A program made the translations under genes and the position numbers. From positions 1 through 64,000 of the forward strand of contig NZ_BMTD01000003.1 of NCBI RefSeq assembly GCF_014649495.1: a stretch of DNA of 64,000 nucleotides, written 5' to 3'. Position 1 is the stretch's first letter. Every line of letters starts with the position of its first letter. Origin of the DNA: Streptomyces filipinensis. Lineage in GTDB: Bacteria > Actinomycetota > Actinomycetes > Streptomycetales > Streptomycetaceae. A model generated the notes under the pieces. It did not search any database. It saw only the letters and a program-made list of their open reading frames with translations, and was not told where the DNA came from. Below are positions 8,425 through 18,437 of this stretch, one piece after another.

Positions 8425-9096
8425 TCAGGAGCCGTGCGCGACGGCGTCCAGATGGGGCAGGATGTGGTCCATCCGCTCCCGCTTGGTCCGCAGATAGGTG
8501 ATGTTGCTCTCGCACGGCTCGATCAGCAGGGGCACCTGCTCGGCGACCTGGACACCGTGCCGGACCAGCGCCTCCCGCTTGCGCGGGTTGTTGGACATCA
8601 GGCGTACCGAGCGCACCCCGAGGTCGCGCAGGATCTCGGCCGCGACGCCGTAGTCACGGGCGTCCACGGGCAGGCCGAGCGCGAGGTTCGCCTCCACCGT
8701 GTCCAGTCCCTCCGCCTGCAGGGCCATCGCGCGCAGCTTGGCGAGCAGGCCGATCCCGCGGCCCTCGTGGCCCCTCAGGTAGACGACGATCCCGCTGCCC
8801 TCGGCGACGACGGCGCGCAGCGCGGACGCCAGCTGGTCGCCGCACTCGCAGTGCCGGGAGCCGAACGCGTCCCCCGTCAGGCATTCGGAGTGCAGCCGGG
8901 TCAGCACGTTCTCGGCGCCGATGTCGCCGTACACCAGAGCCACTTGCTCGTCACCGCGGTCGTGGTCCAGGTAGCCGATCGCCTGGAATTTCCCGTACAC
9001 GGTGGGCAACGGTGCATTCACGACGCGTTCCGCGCCCGAACGCCGCGAGGACTTCTTGCCGAGTACGCCGAGGTTGACGCCGGTGTTTTCTGTCAT
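8425..9096 (-). CDS. ribA: GTP cyclohydrolase II, FAPy-forming (Met) variant
   Basis: A 223-residue single-domain GTP cyclohydrolase II. Zinc ligands are the three cysteines in SECLTGDAFGSRHCECGDQL (residues 70-89); the catalytic and GTP-binding stretch is YLRGHEGRGIGLLAKLRAMA, followed by SNNPRK. The residue aligned with Tyr105 of E. coli RibA is Met124 here (LRAMALQ against IRAYALQ). From memory, the S. coelicolor paralogue SCO6655 has the same Tyr-to-Met change and releases the formylated pyrimidine FAPy instead of the normal riboflavin precursor. This gene is therefore probably not for riboflavin but feeds the neighbouring cluster. It is divergent from the creatininase gene with only 38 bp between starts. 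Confidence 0.9.
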   Translation of the reverse strand: MTENTGVNLGVLGKKSSRRSGAERVVNAPLPTVYGKFQAIGYLDHDRGDEQVALVYGDIGAENVLTRLHSECLTGDAFGSRHCECGDQLASALRAVVAEGSGIVVYLRGHEGRGIGLLAKLRAMALQAEGLDTVEANLALGLPVDARDYGVAAEILRDLGVRSVRLMSNNPRKREALVRHGVQVAEQVPLLIEPCESNITYLRTKRERMDHILPHLDAVAHGS

Positions 9097-9134
9097 GATC
9101 TGATTCCTAAGCAGAGACGAAAGGCCGTGAAACG

Positions 9135-9923
9135 ATGAGTGGTTCGGGCGCGCGTGCGGCGGCATGTGAGGGGACGACCGACGTGGCGAACGGCGTGCTG
9201 CCGACGGACACCACGGAAGACGTACGCAGCCGGGGGGCGGGCGTTTCAGCACAGGTCGCCGTCCTTCCCGTAGGGAGCTTCGAGCAGCACGGGCCGTTCC
9301 TTCCCCTGGCGACCGACACGCTCGTCGCCTGCGCCGTGGCGCGGGAGATCGCCGCCGCGTACCCGGTGCACCTCCTTCCTCCGGTGACGGTCTCCTGCTC
9401 GCACGAGCACGCGGACTGGCCGGGGACCGTCAGCATCTCCTCCGTGACCCTTCATGCGGTGGTCCGGGACATCGCGGCGTCGCTGCGCCGCTCGGGCGTC
9501 GACGCGCTGGTCGTGGTCAACGGGCACGGCGGCAACTACGTGCTGGGCAACGTCGTCCAGGAGGCCTCCGCGCGCGGTGAGCGGATGGCGCTGTTCCCGG
9601 CCGCCGAGGACTGGGAGACGGCGCGGGAACGGGCGGGGGTGCGCACCTCGCTGCTCACCGACATGCACGCGGGAGAAATCGAGACCTCGATTCTGCTGCA
9701 CGCTCACCCCGAATTCGTCCGCCCTGGTTACGAGTCCGCCGATTTCACCGCTGACGACCGTCGTCATCTGCTGACCGTGGGAATGTCCGCCTATACCGAA
9801 TCGGGCGTCATCGGGCGTCCTTCCCTGGGGTCGGCGGAAAAGGGGAAGGAACTGCTGGCGAGCCTGACGGAATCCTTCGCGCCGTATCTCGCGCTGCTCA
9901 CCCCGGCGGAGGGGCGCGGGTAG
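9135..9923 (+). CDS. Creatininase-family amidohydrolase (possible ArfB-like FAPy deformylase)
   Basis: A 262-residue metal-dependent amidohydrolase of the creatininase/MftE/ArfB family. Metal ligands are visible in VGSFEQHGPFLP (Glu50, His52), ATDT (Asp61), VNGHGGN (His131) and HAGEIETS (Glu181). Archaeal ArfB of this family removes the formyl group from FAPy, the product expected from the adjacent Met-type cyclohydrolase II, so deformylation is an attractive role, inferred from context. A GTG at 9183 has the better ribosome site (GAGGGGA, 8 bases upstream), and the first 40 residues look unconserved, so the true start may be there. The 3' end overlaps the flippase gene on the other strand by 133 bp. 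Confidence 0.82.
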   Translation: MSGSGARAAACEGTTDVANGVLPTDTTEDVRSRGAGVSAQVAVLPVGSFEQHGPFLPLATDTLVACAVAREIAAAYPVHLLPPVTVSCSHEHADWPGTVSISSVTLHAVVRDIAASLRRSGVDALVVVNGHGGNYVLGNVVQEASARGERMALFPAAEDWETARERAGVRTSLLTDMHAGEIETSILLHAHPEFVRPGYESADFTADDRRHLLTVGMSAYTESGVIGRPSLGSAEKGKELLASLTESFAPYLALLTPAEGRG

Positions 9924-11245
9924 TCCCGCGCGGGCGCGGGGCCCTGCCCGGGGATGGGGCCCCGCGCGGGACGCGGGCCGTCCGGGACGGGGGCCTGCGC
10001 GGAAGCCGGTGCGCGGTCCGTCGTGGCGGTCTTGGCAGCCGGGGCGCGCAGGCCGGCGTACCAGCGCATGGCGAGGACGACGGCTCCGGGCAGGCTCGCC
10101 AGGAAGCTCAGCACGCCGTACACGACGGCGACGGCGACACCGGTGCTCGCGCCGAGACCCGCGGCGCCGAACGCCCAGGCGGTCACGCCCTCGCGGGGGC
10201 CGAAGCCCCCGACGTTCAACGGCAGGCCCATGGCGACCAGCGCGAGGACGGCGAGCGGGACCAGCACCGCGACCGGTGCGGCACAGCCGGCGACCCGGGC
10301 CGCCACGACGAACATCGCCAGGTGCCCGGCGAGGACGAGGGCGGAGGAGACGGCGATGCCCGGTCCGCCCCGGCGGGAGAGCAGGCCCCGGCGCGCCTCG
10401 CCGAGGGCGGTGCGCAGGGCCCCGGCCCGGCGTGCGGGCGCGCGGTTCATGCGCACGGCGAGGGCGACGGCGAGCGCGCCGGCCGCGGCGAGGGCCACCA
10501 GCGGGGCGAAGTCGCGGGCCTCGGCCCGCACCGGGGACGGCAGGGTCGGCAGCACCGCGGCGGCGAACACGGCCAGCGCGATCTGCCCGGCGACGCGTTC
10601 CAGCACCACGGCCTGCACCCCGCGGCGCAGATCACCGGCGCTCTGTCCGTGCCGCACCGCCCGGTGCACATCGCCCAGGATCCCGCCGGGCAGCGCCGCG
10701 TTCAGGAACAGCGCCCGGTAGTAGTCGGCGACGGCGGGGCCCAGCGGCAGCCGGATACGCAGGCCGCGGGCCACCAACTGCCAGCGCCAGGCGCTGAGCA
10801 CGGTCGTGACCGCGCCGATGCCCAGCGAGGCCAGCACCGTCGCCGTGTCGATCCGCCGCAGCCCGTCGAGGAGCACCCCCGTGCCCAGCCGCCACAGCAG
10901 GAAGCCGAGGATGACGACGCCGGCGACGGTCCCGAGGTGCGTACGCAGCGCGCGGATTCCGGGACGGCGGGGGCTGAGGCGCCGCGCGGCCTCGGCGGAC
11001 GGCGCCTCTGGGGACGAAGGCGAGGGCGCTTCGGGAAGCCGGGCGCCGGCGCCGTGGTCCGCCCGCACCGTGCCGAGATCCTGGCGCGCGGGGGCGGGGC
11101 GGGTGCCCGCGCTCTGCACGCGCGCGTGCGGCGCGCCGGCGTCGTGGGCGCACCCGTGGGCCGGGCGGGGGGGCGTCACGCCCGCGTGGGCGTCGGCCCC
11201 GGTGACCCGGTGCCCGGCCTGAGCCGCGGCCGACCGCGTGGTCAT
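9791..11245 (-). CDS. Flippase-like integral membrane protein (UPF0104/AglD type)
   Basis: A 484-residue membrane protein of the lysylphosphatidylglycerol-synthase N-terminal (flippase-like) family. Residues 1-95 are a hydrophilic Ala/Pro-rich cytoplasmic tail. From residue 96 about eight helices follow, with family landmarks ALLPGG-like LNAALPGGILGDVHRAVRHG, VVLERVAGQIAL and LPLNVGGFGPREGVTAWAF. Such proteins are linked to lipid or lipid-linked sugar handling in the membrane. The ATG start overlaps the methyltransferase stop (ATGA), so it is the last gene of a coupled operon PTPS-like/GT/MT/flippase. The final ~75 residues are low complexity and lie antisense to the end of the creatininase gene. 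Confidence 0.8.
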   Translation of the reverse strand: MTTRSAAAQAGHRVTGADAHAGVTPPRPAHGCAHDAGAPHARVQSAGTRPAPARQDLGTVRADHGAGARLPEAPSPSSPEAPSAEAARRLSPRRPGIRALRTHLGTVAGVVILGFLLWRLGTGVLLDGLRRIDTATVLASLGIGAVTTVLSAWRWQLVARGLRIRLPLGPAVADYYRALFLNAALPGGILGDVHRAVRHGQSAGDLRRGVQAVVLERVAGQIALAVFAAAVLPTLPSPVRAEARDFAPLVALAAAGALAVALAVRMNRAPARRAGALRTALGEARRGLLSRRGGPGIAVSSALVLAGHLAMFVVAARVAGCAAPVAVLVPLAVLALVAMGLPLNVGGFGPREGVTAWAFGAAGLGASTGVAVAVVYGVLSFLASLPGAVVLAMRWYAGLRAPAAKTATTDRAPASAQAPVPDGPRPARGPIPGQGPAPARDYPRPSAGVSSARYGAKDSVRLASSSFPFSADPREGRPMTPDSV

Positions 11246-12656
11246 GACGTCTCGTCCGTCGACGGGGGCAGGGCCAGCAGGTCGCTGTGCTGGACCACGA
11301 CCCGCAACTCCCCGGCGGCGCAGGCGGCGAGCCGGTCGCGCAGATAGCGCTCGGCTCGGCCGCGCAGCTCGGGCCGCTGTTCGACGGCCGCGCCCACCCA
11401 GCCGCGCAGCCACTGCTCGGTCAGCGCCGACTCCTCGGGGCCGAGCCGCCACGGGCTCGGATGCACCCGTACGGCCGCCCCGCGCGCGGCGAACGCCTCG
11501 CAGGCGGCCGTGACCGCGTCCGGGCCCAGCAGCCCGCCGCGCCGCTGGTGGGCGTTGAACGCCTCGGCGATCTCCGCGTCCAGCGGGTCGGCCGGGGTGA
11601 GTTCGACGCGTCCGGCGACGGACAGCGTGAGCAGTGCGGGGCAGCCGGCCCCCGCGCAGGCGTCGGCGAGGGCGACGACCTCTTCGCGGGTGAGGACGTC
11701 GAGCAGCGCGGAGGCGGTGACCAGCCAGGCGCCGCTCAGCGCGTCCGGGGTGAGCCGGGCCACGTCGCCGCGCCGGGTCTCCACGGTGACGCCACTGCCG
11801 TCGGCGGCCGAGCGCGGGGAGCCGACGGCGGCGAAGTGCAGCAGGTAGGGGTCGCGGTCGTGCAGGACCCAGTGCTGGGCTCCGGCCAGGCGGGGCGCGA
11901 GCCAGCGGCCCATCGAGCCGGTGCCGCAGCCCAGGTCGTGCACCGTCAGCGCGCCGGTGCGGCCGGGCTGGTTCGCCGACCGGATCCGCAGCGCGTCCAG
12001 CAGTTCCTCCGCGCGGGCGACCGCGTCGGCCCCTTCCCTCAGCCGCAGCCATTCGGGCGCGTACCGGGCCGGTTCCTCGGGCTCGCCCGCGCGCAGCCGC
12101 ACGGTGGCCCGCTCACCGGAAGGCCGCACGGGCCCGGCCCCGGCGACGACCGCGGCCTCCACCGCGCCGCCGCCGTCACCGACAGCATCACCGCAAACCC
12201 CGGCAGCCGCCGCCGTACCGTCGGCCACACCGCTCACCCCGCCCCCGGCGACGACCTCACCGACCGCGTGGCCGGCGCTGCCCGCCGCGTCGACTCCACC
12301 ACCGACGTCCCCGGCACCCGCCGCGTCGACGGCTCCGTCCAAGTCCCCGGATCCTGCTGCCACGTCGACGGCACCGCCCAGGTCCCTGGCATCCGCCGCC
12401 CCGTCGGAACCGCCGTCCGAGCCCCGCACCCCGGCCGCCCCGGCACGCGCCACCGCGGCCGCAGTACGGGCCTCCTCGCGCCCTGCCTCCAGCAGCGGCT
12501 CCGCCTCGCCCCGCACCGAGCGCACGGGCGCCGTCGCGCCCTCAGCCCCGCGTGCCGGCTCCGGCTCGCCGTGCGCCCCGGGTACCGGCCGGCCCTGCCC
12601 CGGCCCGGACTGGGCCGGGATCGACGTCATGCCGTTCGTCGTGGTCTGTGGAGCGG

Positions 12657-12660
<4 letters not shown>
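11242..12660 (-). CDS. SAM-dependent methyltransferase with a repetitive N-terminal extension
   Basis: A 472-residue protein. The catalytic part is residues ~185-472: SAM-binding motif I is VHDLGCGTGSMGRWLA, with the acidic end of strand 2 in VLHDRDPYLLHFA and motif II/III in GDVARLTPDALSGAWLVTASALLDVL. Before it lies a long non-conserved extension; residues ~78-165 repeat Asp-Ala-Ala-Gly-type units (GGAVDAAGAGDVGGGVDAAG style), probably disordered. Start and stop both overlap their neighbours by 4 bp, so it is coupled to the glycosyltransferase upstream and the flippase downstream. Substrate unknown; the context suggests a glycosylated or pterin/pyrimidine-derived product. Confidence 0.82.
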
Positions 12661-14323
<1,663 letters not shown>

Positions 14324-14345
14324 TCAGCCCTCTTTCACGCTTTTC

Positions 14346-15335
14346 TCAGGTCAGGCCGGTCTCGGCGTACCGGACCCGGTGGCACAGGGCGGGGATCTCA
14401 CCCGAGGCGAGCTTCGGCATGACGTCGGGGAGTTCCTCGAAAGCGCTCTCCCCGGTGATGAGGGCGTCCAGTGCGGGGTCGGCGAGCAGGTCGAGGGCGA
14501 GGGCCATCCGGTCGGCGTAGCCGCGGCCGGGGCGGGCGGCCGGGGAGACGGTGCCGACCTGGCTGCTGCGTACGGTGAGCCGGCGGGAGTGGAAGGCCTC
14601 GCCGAGCGGCAGGGCGACGCGCCGGTCGCCGTACCAGCTCAGTTCCACCACGGTGCCCTCGGGGGCGAGGAGTTGCAGGGCGCGGGTGAGGCCGGCCTCG
14701 GTGGCGCTGGCGTGCACGACGAGGTCGCAGTCGCCGAGGGCGTCGGCGGGCGTGGCGAAGTCGACGCCGAGCGCCTCGGCGGTCTCGGCGCGGGCCGGGT
14801 CGGCGTCGACGAGCTGCAGCCGCACGCCCGGGAACCGGGCCAGCAGCGCGGCCACCGAGCAGCCGACCATGCCGCCGCCGACCACCGCGATCCGGTCGCC
14901 GATCAGCGGCGCCGCGTCCCACAGGGCGTTCACGGCGGTCTCCACGGTGCCGGCGAGCACCGCCCGCGCGGCGGGCACCCGCTCGGGCACGACGGTCACG
15001 GCGCTCACCGGAACGACGTAACGGCTCTGATGCGGGTACAGGCAGAAGACCGTACGCCCGATCAGGGCGGCCGGGCCCTCCTCCACCTCGCCGACGCTGA
15101 GGTAGCCGTACTTCACCGGGCCGGGGAAGTCGCCCTCCTGGAACGGCGCTCGCATCACGGCGTGTTGGCTCTGCGGCACCCCGCCGCGGAAGACGAGCGT
15201 CTCCGTGCCGCGGCTCACCCCGGAGTACAGGGCGCGCACCAGCACCTCGTCGGCGGCGGGCGGCGCGAGGGTGGCGTCGCGCAGCTCGCCGTGGCCGGAA
15301 GAGCGCACCCAGAACGCGCGGGCCGAGTGGTTCAT
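14346..15335 (-). CDS. Zinc-type alcohol dehydrogenase-like protein (BchC-like MDR)
   Basis: A 329-residue medium-chain dehydrogenase/reductase. The N-terminal GroES-like domain has ALYSGVSRGTETLVFRGGVP, the pattern found in BchC-like and 'zinc-type ADH-like' proteins; the Cys and GHE zinc residues of classic ADHs are absent. The Rossmann motif is VVGGGMVGCSVAALLARFPG with VDADPAR after strand 2, and a C-terminal HSRRLTVRSSQVG element is present. AGGAGG lies 6 bases before the ATG at 15335, which decides this start over the ATG at 15341 that would touch it. It heads the minus-strand operon, 112 bp before the PTPS-like gene. Probable hydride transfer on the cluster's product or precursor. Confidence 0.82.
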   Translation of the reverse strand: MNHSARAFWVRSSGHGELRDATLAPPAADEVLVRALYSGVSRGTETLVFRGGVPQSQHAVMRAPFQEGDFPGPVKYGYLSVGEVEEGPAALIGRTVFCLYPHQSRYVVPVSAVTVVPERVPAARAVLAGTVETAVNALWDAAPLIGDRIAVVGGGMVGCSVAALLARFPGVRLQLVDADPARAETAEALGVDFATPADALGDCDLVVHASATEAGLTRALQLLAPEGTVVELSWYGDRRVALPLGEAFHSRRLTVRSSQVGTVSPAARPGRGYADRMALALDLLADPALDALITGESAFEELPDVMPKLASGEIPALCHRVRYAETGLT

Positions 15336-15442
15336 CGGCATCCTCCTGAACGATGGGGAACTTGTTCACGTAACGAGAAGTGCACAGGCCGCGCACAGTA
15401 CGCGGCGTTGATCGACTCTGTCACTCGGCCGGAGGGTGTGCG

Positions 15443-16210
15443 GTGGCCCTGAACAACACGTATGGCGCGAGGCTCCAGCAGGAGACCGCTGTGGGAGCGG
15501 GCGTACAACTGCTGCTGCTCGCGCTGCTCGGCACGGCGATAGGCATGGGGCCGGCCGGCTGGCTGACGGGGCTGGCGTTCGCGTTCGCCACCTGGGCCGT
15601 CCTGGCCCGGGCGCTGCACCGTTCCCGGCTGCGCTCCTTCGGCCCCGCGAACCGGGTCACGCTCGGCCGGGCGACCCTGGTGGGCGGGGTGACCGCGCTG
15701 GTCGCGGACTCCTTCGAGAGCGCGCCGCCGGTGACCCTGCTGGTCGGTCTGACGGCGGTCGCCCTGATCCTGGACGGCGTCGACGGCAAGGTGGCCCGGC
15801 GCACCGGGACGTCGACCGCGCTCGGTGCGCGCTTCGACATGGAGGTCGACGCGTTCCTGATCCTGGTGCTGAGCGTGTACGTGTCCATGCAGCTGGGCCC
15901 GTGGGTGCTGCTGATCGGCGGGATGCGGTACGCCTTCGTCGCGGCCGCCCGTTACGCTCCCTGGCTCAACACCCCGCTGCCGCCGTCCTTCGCCCGCAAG
16001 ACCGTCGCCGCGATCCAGGGCATATGCCTGCTCGCGGCCGGTGCCGAGCTGCTCCCGCGGCCGGCGAACCTCACGATCGTGCTGCTGGCGCTGGGCTCGC
16101 TGGTGTGGTCCTTCGGCCGGGACGTGCGGTGGCTGTGGCGCGCCTCCCGGATGCGCGTGGAGCCGGCGGCCGAGGCCGAGGTGAAGGTGCTGGAGCTCGC
16201 GGCGCGCTGA
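15443..16210 (+). CDS. CDP-alcohol phosphatidyltransferase family membrane protein
   Basis: A 255-residue membrane enzyme. The family motif D-G-x2-A-R-x8-G-x3-D-x3-D is complete at about residues 114-136 (DGKVARRT ... GARFDMEVD). About six hydrophobic helices are seen, the first at residues 15-52. Such enzymes move a phospho-alcohol from a CDP-linked donor to a second alcohol, making phospholipids or lipid-linked intermediates. The GTG at 15443 has GGAGGG six bases upstream. It is divergent from the dehydrogenase with 107 bp between starts, so both promoters lie there. Together with the glycosyltransferase and flippase-like gene this suggests a lipid-anchored product. Confidence 0.87.
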   Translation: MALNNTYGARLQQETAVGAGVQLLLLALLGTAIGMGPAGWLTGLAFAFATWAVLARALHRSRLRSFGPANRVTLGRATLVGGVTALVADSFESAPPVTLLVGLTAVALILDGVDGKVARRTGTSTALGARFDMEVDAFLILVLSVYVSMQLGPWVLLIGGMRYAFVAAARYAPWLNTPLPPSFARKTVAAIQGICLLAAGAELLPRPANLTIVLLALGSLVWSFGRDVRWLWRASRMRVEPAAEAEVKVLELAAR

Positions 16211-16224
16211 GCGGGTGCGCGGAG

Positions 16225-16272
16225 CACGGTGAAGGGCCCGGACCGGGTGGCCGGTCCGGGCCCTTCACCGTG
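16225..16272. terminator. Strong bidirectional hairpin
   Basis: A perfect 22-bp stem (16225-16246 with 16251-16272) and a GTGG loop sit between the convergent CDP-alcohol transferase and YcnI-like genes. Confidence 0.85.
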
Positions 16273-16284
16273 CGGCTTCGGCGG

Positions 16285-16995
16285 TTACGGCCGTGCGGCG
16301 CGGCTGCGTACGATCGCGAACGCGGCGGCCGCGAGGCCGAGGACGCCGACGACGAGCCCGGCGATGCCGAGACCGCGGGCGGTGGAGTCGCTGCCGTCGG
16401 CCGTCTTGACGGTGGCGGTGGCCGTCCGGGCGGGCGCCTGCGCGGCGCTCGCGTCACCGGCGGTCAGCTTCAGCGCCGGTGCCGGGTTCTCCGGCTCCTC
16501 CCCGCCGGTCGGCTCCTCGATCCAGCGCGCGACCTTGCCGTCGGAGTAGGTCTGCAGGGTCTTGAACACCAACTGGCCGGTGTCGTCGGGCAGTTGACCG
16601 AAGGCCACGTTGAAGTCCTCGTACTGTCCGGCGCCGATCTTCCCTCCGGTGAAGGTGATCGCGGAGGCGGCCTCGGTGATGGTGCCGTCGTCGGTCTTGA
16701 CCGGCGTCTTGAGCTTGGTGGTGGTGACCTTCGCGGTCCAGCCGTCCTGCGGGTGCACGAGCACGCCGAGGACGGGGTGGTCGGTGGGCAGGAAGACCTG
16801 CACCTTGGTGGTGGAGGCGCTGTCGTCCTCGTTGGGGACGCGGAAGGTGAGCACGCCGTCGGTGGCTCCCTTGGCGTAGCTCTCGGGGTGGACGGTGACG
16901 TGCGCGGCGGCGGCACCGGCGGTGAGCAGGACGGTGGCGGCGCTGACGGCGGCGACGGTCGCGGCGCGGCGCGCGGTGAGACGTGAGGCGGACAT
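16285..16995 (-). CDS. YcnI-family (DUF1775) copper-binding secreted, membrane-anchored protein
   Basis: A 236-residue exported protein. A signal peptide covers residues 1-34 and ends at GAAAAHV, so the mature N-terminus would begin with His, the copper-bracing residue of YcnI proteins. The DUF1775 domain follows (VTVHPESYAKGATDGVLTFR, PVLGVLVHPQDGW, FNVAFGQLPDD, RWIEEPTGG), with the conserved Trp. A low-complexity linker and one C-terminal membrane helix (GLGIAGLVVGVLGLAAAAFA) with RSRAARP anchor it. The gene lies 41 bp downstream of a His/Met-rich membrane protein on the same strand, consistent with copper handling. The usual SCO1 and YcnJ partners are not in this block. Confidence 0.87.
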   Translation of the reverse strand: MSASRLTARRAATVAAVSAATVLLTAGAAAAHVTVHPESYAKGATDGVLTFRVPNEDDSASTTKVQVFLPTDHPVLGVLVHPQDGWTAKVTTTKLKTPVKTDDGTITEAASAITFTGGKIGAGQYEDFNVAFGQLPDDTGQLVFKTLQTYSDGKVARWIEEPTGGEEPENPAPALKLTAGDASAAQAPARTATATVKTADGSDSTARGLGIAGLVVGVLGLAAAAFAIVRSRAARP

Positions 16996-17036
16996 GGGTG
17001 AGTCGATCTCCGTACGGGTGAGGTGTCCTTCGGGGG

Positions 17037-17669
17037 TCAGAGCGGGTACGGGATCGGGGCCGGTGGTCCGCGCCGGCTGACCGCGTGCCGCAGCCGGGCC
17101 GGCCGGGCTGGTTCGGGGGCGGCCGGGACACGGGGGGCGCCACCCGCGGGCGCGGGCAGCGCGGTGGCGCACCACCAGGCGAAGAGGCCGGGTACGAGCG
17201 TGGCGGTCCGGCGCAGCAGCGACCACAGGGCGGCCTCGCCCCGCCGCAGCCACCAGGAGGCGGCCAGGGCGGCGAGGACATGGGCGGCGGTGGCGTGGCC
17301 GGTGAGGTGCGGGTGCACGGTGAGAGGGGTCGCGGCGTACGTGGTCATGGCGGCCATGGCGTGGCCCGGCATGGCGGGCATGTGCGCGGCGCCGGGACCG
17401 GGACGGCCGGGGCGGGCGGCGTCGAAGCCGAGGTGCAGTCCGGCCTGGGTGAGCAGCATGGCCGCGCCGATGCCGGGCAGCGAGCGTTCCCGGCCGCCGA
17501 GCACCCAGCCGAGCGTGAACACGGCGAGGAATCCGGCCGTGTCGGCCCACCACGGCGGCAGGGCACCCATGGCGAGTCCGTGCCCGGCGGCGGCGAGCAG
17601 CACGCACACCGCGGCGAAGACCGCGGCGCGCAGGCCTCTCACCGCGGGGGACGCGCTCATGGTGCTCAT
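17037..17669 (-). CDS. His/Met-rich integral membrane protein, upstream of the YcnI-like gene
   Basis: A 210-residue membrane protein with about five hydrophobic helices. The loop after helix 4 is rich in His and Met (HMPAMPGHAMAAM), then come HPHLTGHATAAH and a Pro/Ala/Arg-rich C-terminal tail. Such clusters are typical of copper or other soft-metal handling, and the gene directly precedes the YcnI-like gene. No family is recognised with certainty. The ATG at 17669 overlaps the stop of the broken TetR gene by 4 bp (ATGA); GGGAGG stands about 10 bases before it. Confidence 0.65.
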   Translation of the reverse strand: MSTMSASPAVRGLRAAVFAAVCVLLAAAGHGLAMGALPPWWADTAGFLAVFTLGWVLGGRERSLPGIGAAMLLTQAGLHLGFDAARPGRPGPGAAHMPAMPGHAMAAMTTYAATPLTVHPHLTGHATAAHVLAALAASWWLRRGEAALWSLLRRTATLVPGLFAWWCATALPAPAGGAPRVPAAPEPARPARLRHAVSRRGPPAPIPYPL

Positions 17670-18361
17670 GGTGAGGGATCCTCCCACGGCTGGGTGATAC
17701 GTGCGGCGCGGTCGTCCTGTTCAGCGGGGACGTGGCGGCTTCCCGTCGCCCGATACCGGTCCGCGGCGGGCCGGCCGGTGCCGAAGGGCCGTGCCGGGAG
17801 CCCGGCAGCCGAGGAGCCGGCGCAGGCGGTCGGCGCGTCCAGGGCGATCGCCGCGACGGCCTGAAGGGCGGCCCGGTCGGCACCGCCCTGCGCGGAGACA
17901 CGCAGGCCGGCCGCGGTGGCGTTGACGAACCGGGGCAGGTCGCCCGCGTCCCGGGCGGACGTGACACTGCCGTCGCGCCGGCCCGCGCCGACCGCCGCGC
18001 GCAGGGCGGCGAGCCGGCGGGCCGTGTCGCGCTCCAGCATCCCGGCCGCGACGGCATCGCGTGCGGCCCGTTCGACCGTCGTGTCGACGGTGAGACGGCC
18101 CACGCCGTGACCCTGCGGCCGGTTGTCCGCGTCACCGTCGAGCACCAGCGCGAACAGGGCGCGGATCCGGTCGGCGCCGCTGCGGGCGGGGTCCTCCGGA
18201 ACGGCCGGCCGGGCGGCGTTCATGGTGGTCGTGCAGCGGTGCAGCGCCCGCTGGAACAGGTCGTGCTTGCTCTTGAAGGTGTGGTGGACACTGCTGCGCC
18301 CCAGCCCGGTGGCGTCGCACAGATCCGGGGTGGAGATGGCCTCGCAGCCCTTCTCCCCTAC
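17666..18361 (-). pseudogene. TetR family regulator lacking its N-terminus
   Basis: Reading back from the stop at 17666, the frame stays open and gives a TetR regulator: a C-terminal ligand domain, preceded by an almost complete HTH (EAISTPDLCDATGLGRSSVH, then HTFKSKHDLFQRAL). The first ~20 residues and the start codon are missing. Homology stops at about 18358 (GEKGCEAI), and the sequence beyond runs straight into the hairpin at 18389-18429 that ends the EF-G gene. There is no usable start before the HTH; the first ATG, at 18223, would remove it. It looks like a beheaded gene, perhaps from a deletion joining it to the fusA-like 3' end. Confidence 0.7.
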
Positions 18362-18388
18362 AGGTGGCCGGGGCGGTCGAGCGGGCGC

Positions 18389-18429
18389 GGGACCGCAGCA
18401 CGCGCCGTGTCGGCGCGTGCTGCGGTCCC
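18389..18429 (-). terminator. Terminator of the EF-G-like gene
   Basis: A perfect 19-bp stem (18389-18407 with 18411-18429) and a 3-base loop begin 9 bases past the stop of the minus-strand EF-G gene. Confidence 0.8.
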
Positions 18430-18437
18430 CGTCCTCG

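Noticed and set aside
8425..9096. A housekeeping riboflavin gene
   Set aside because: No ribB, ribE or ribD is nearby, and the Tyr-to-Met change argues against normal product formation.
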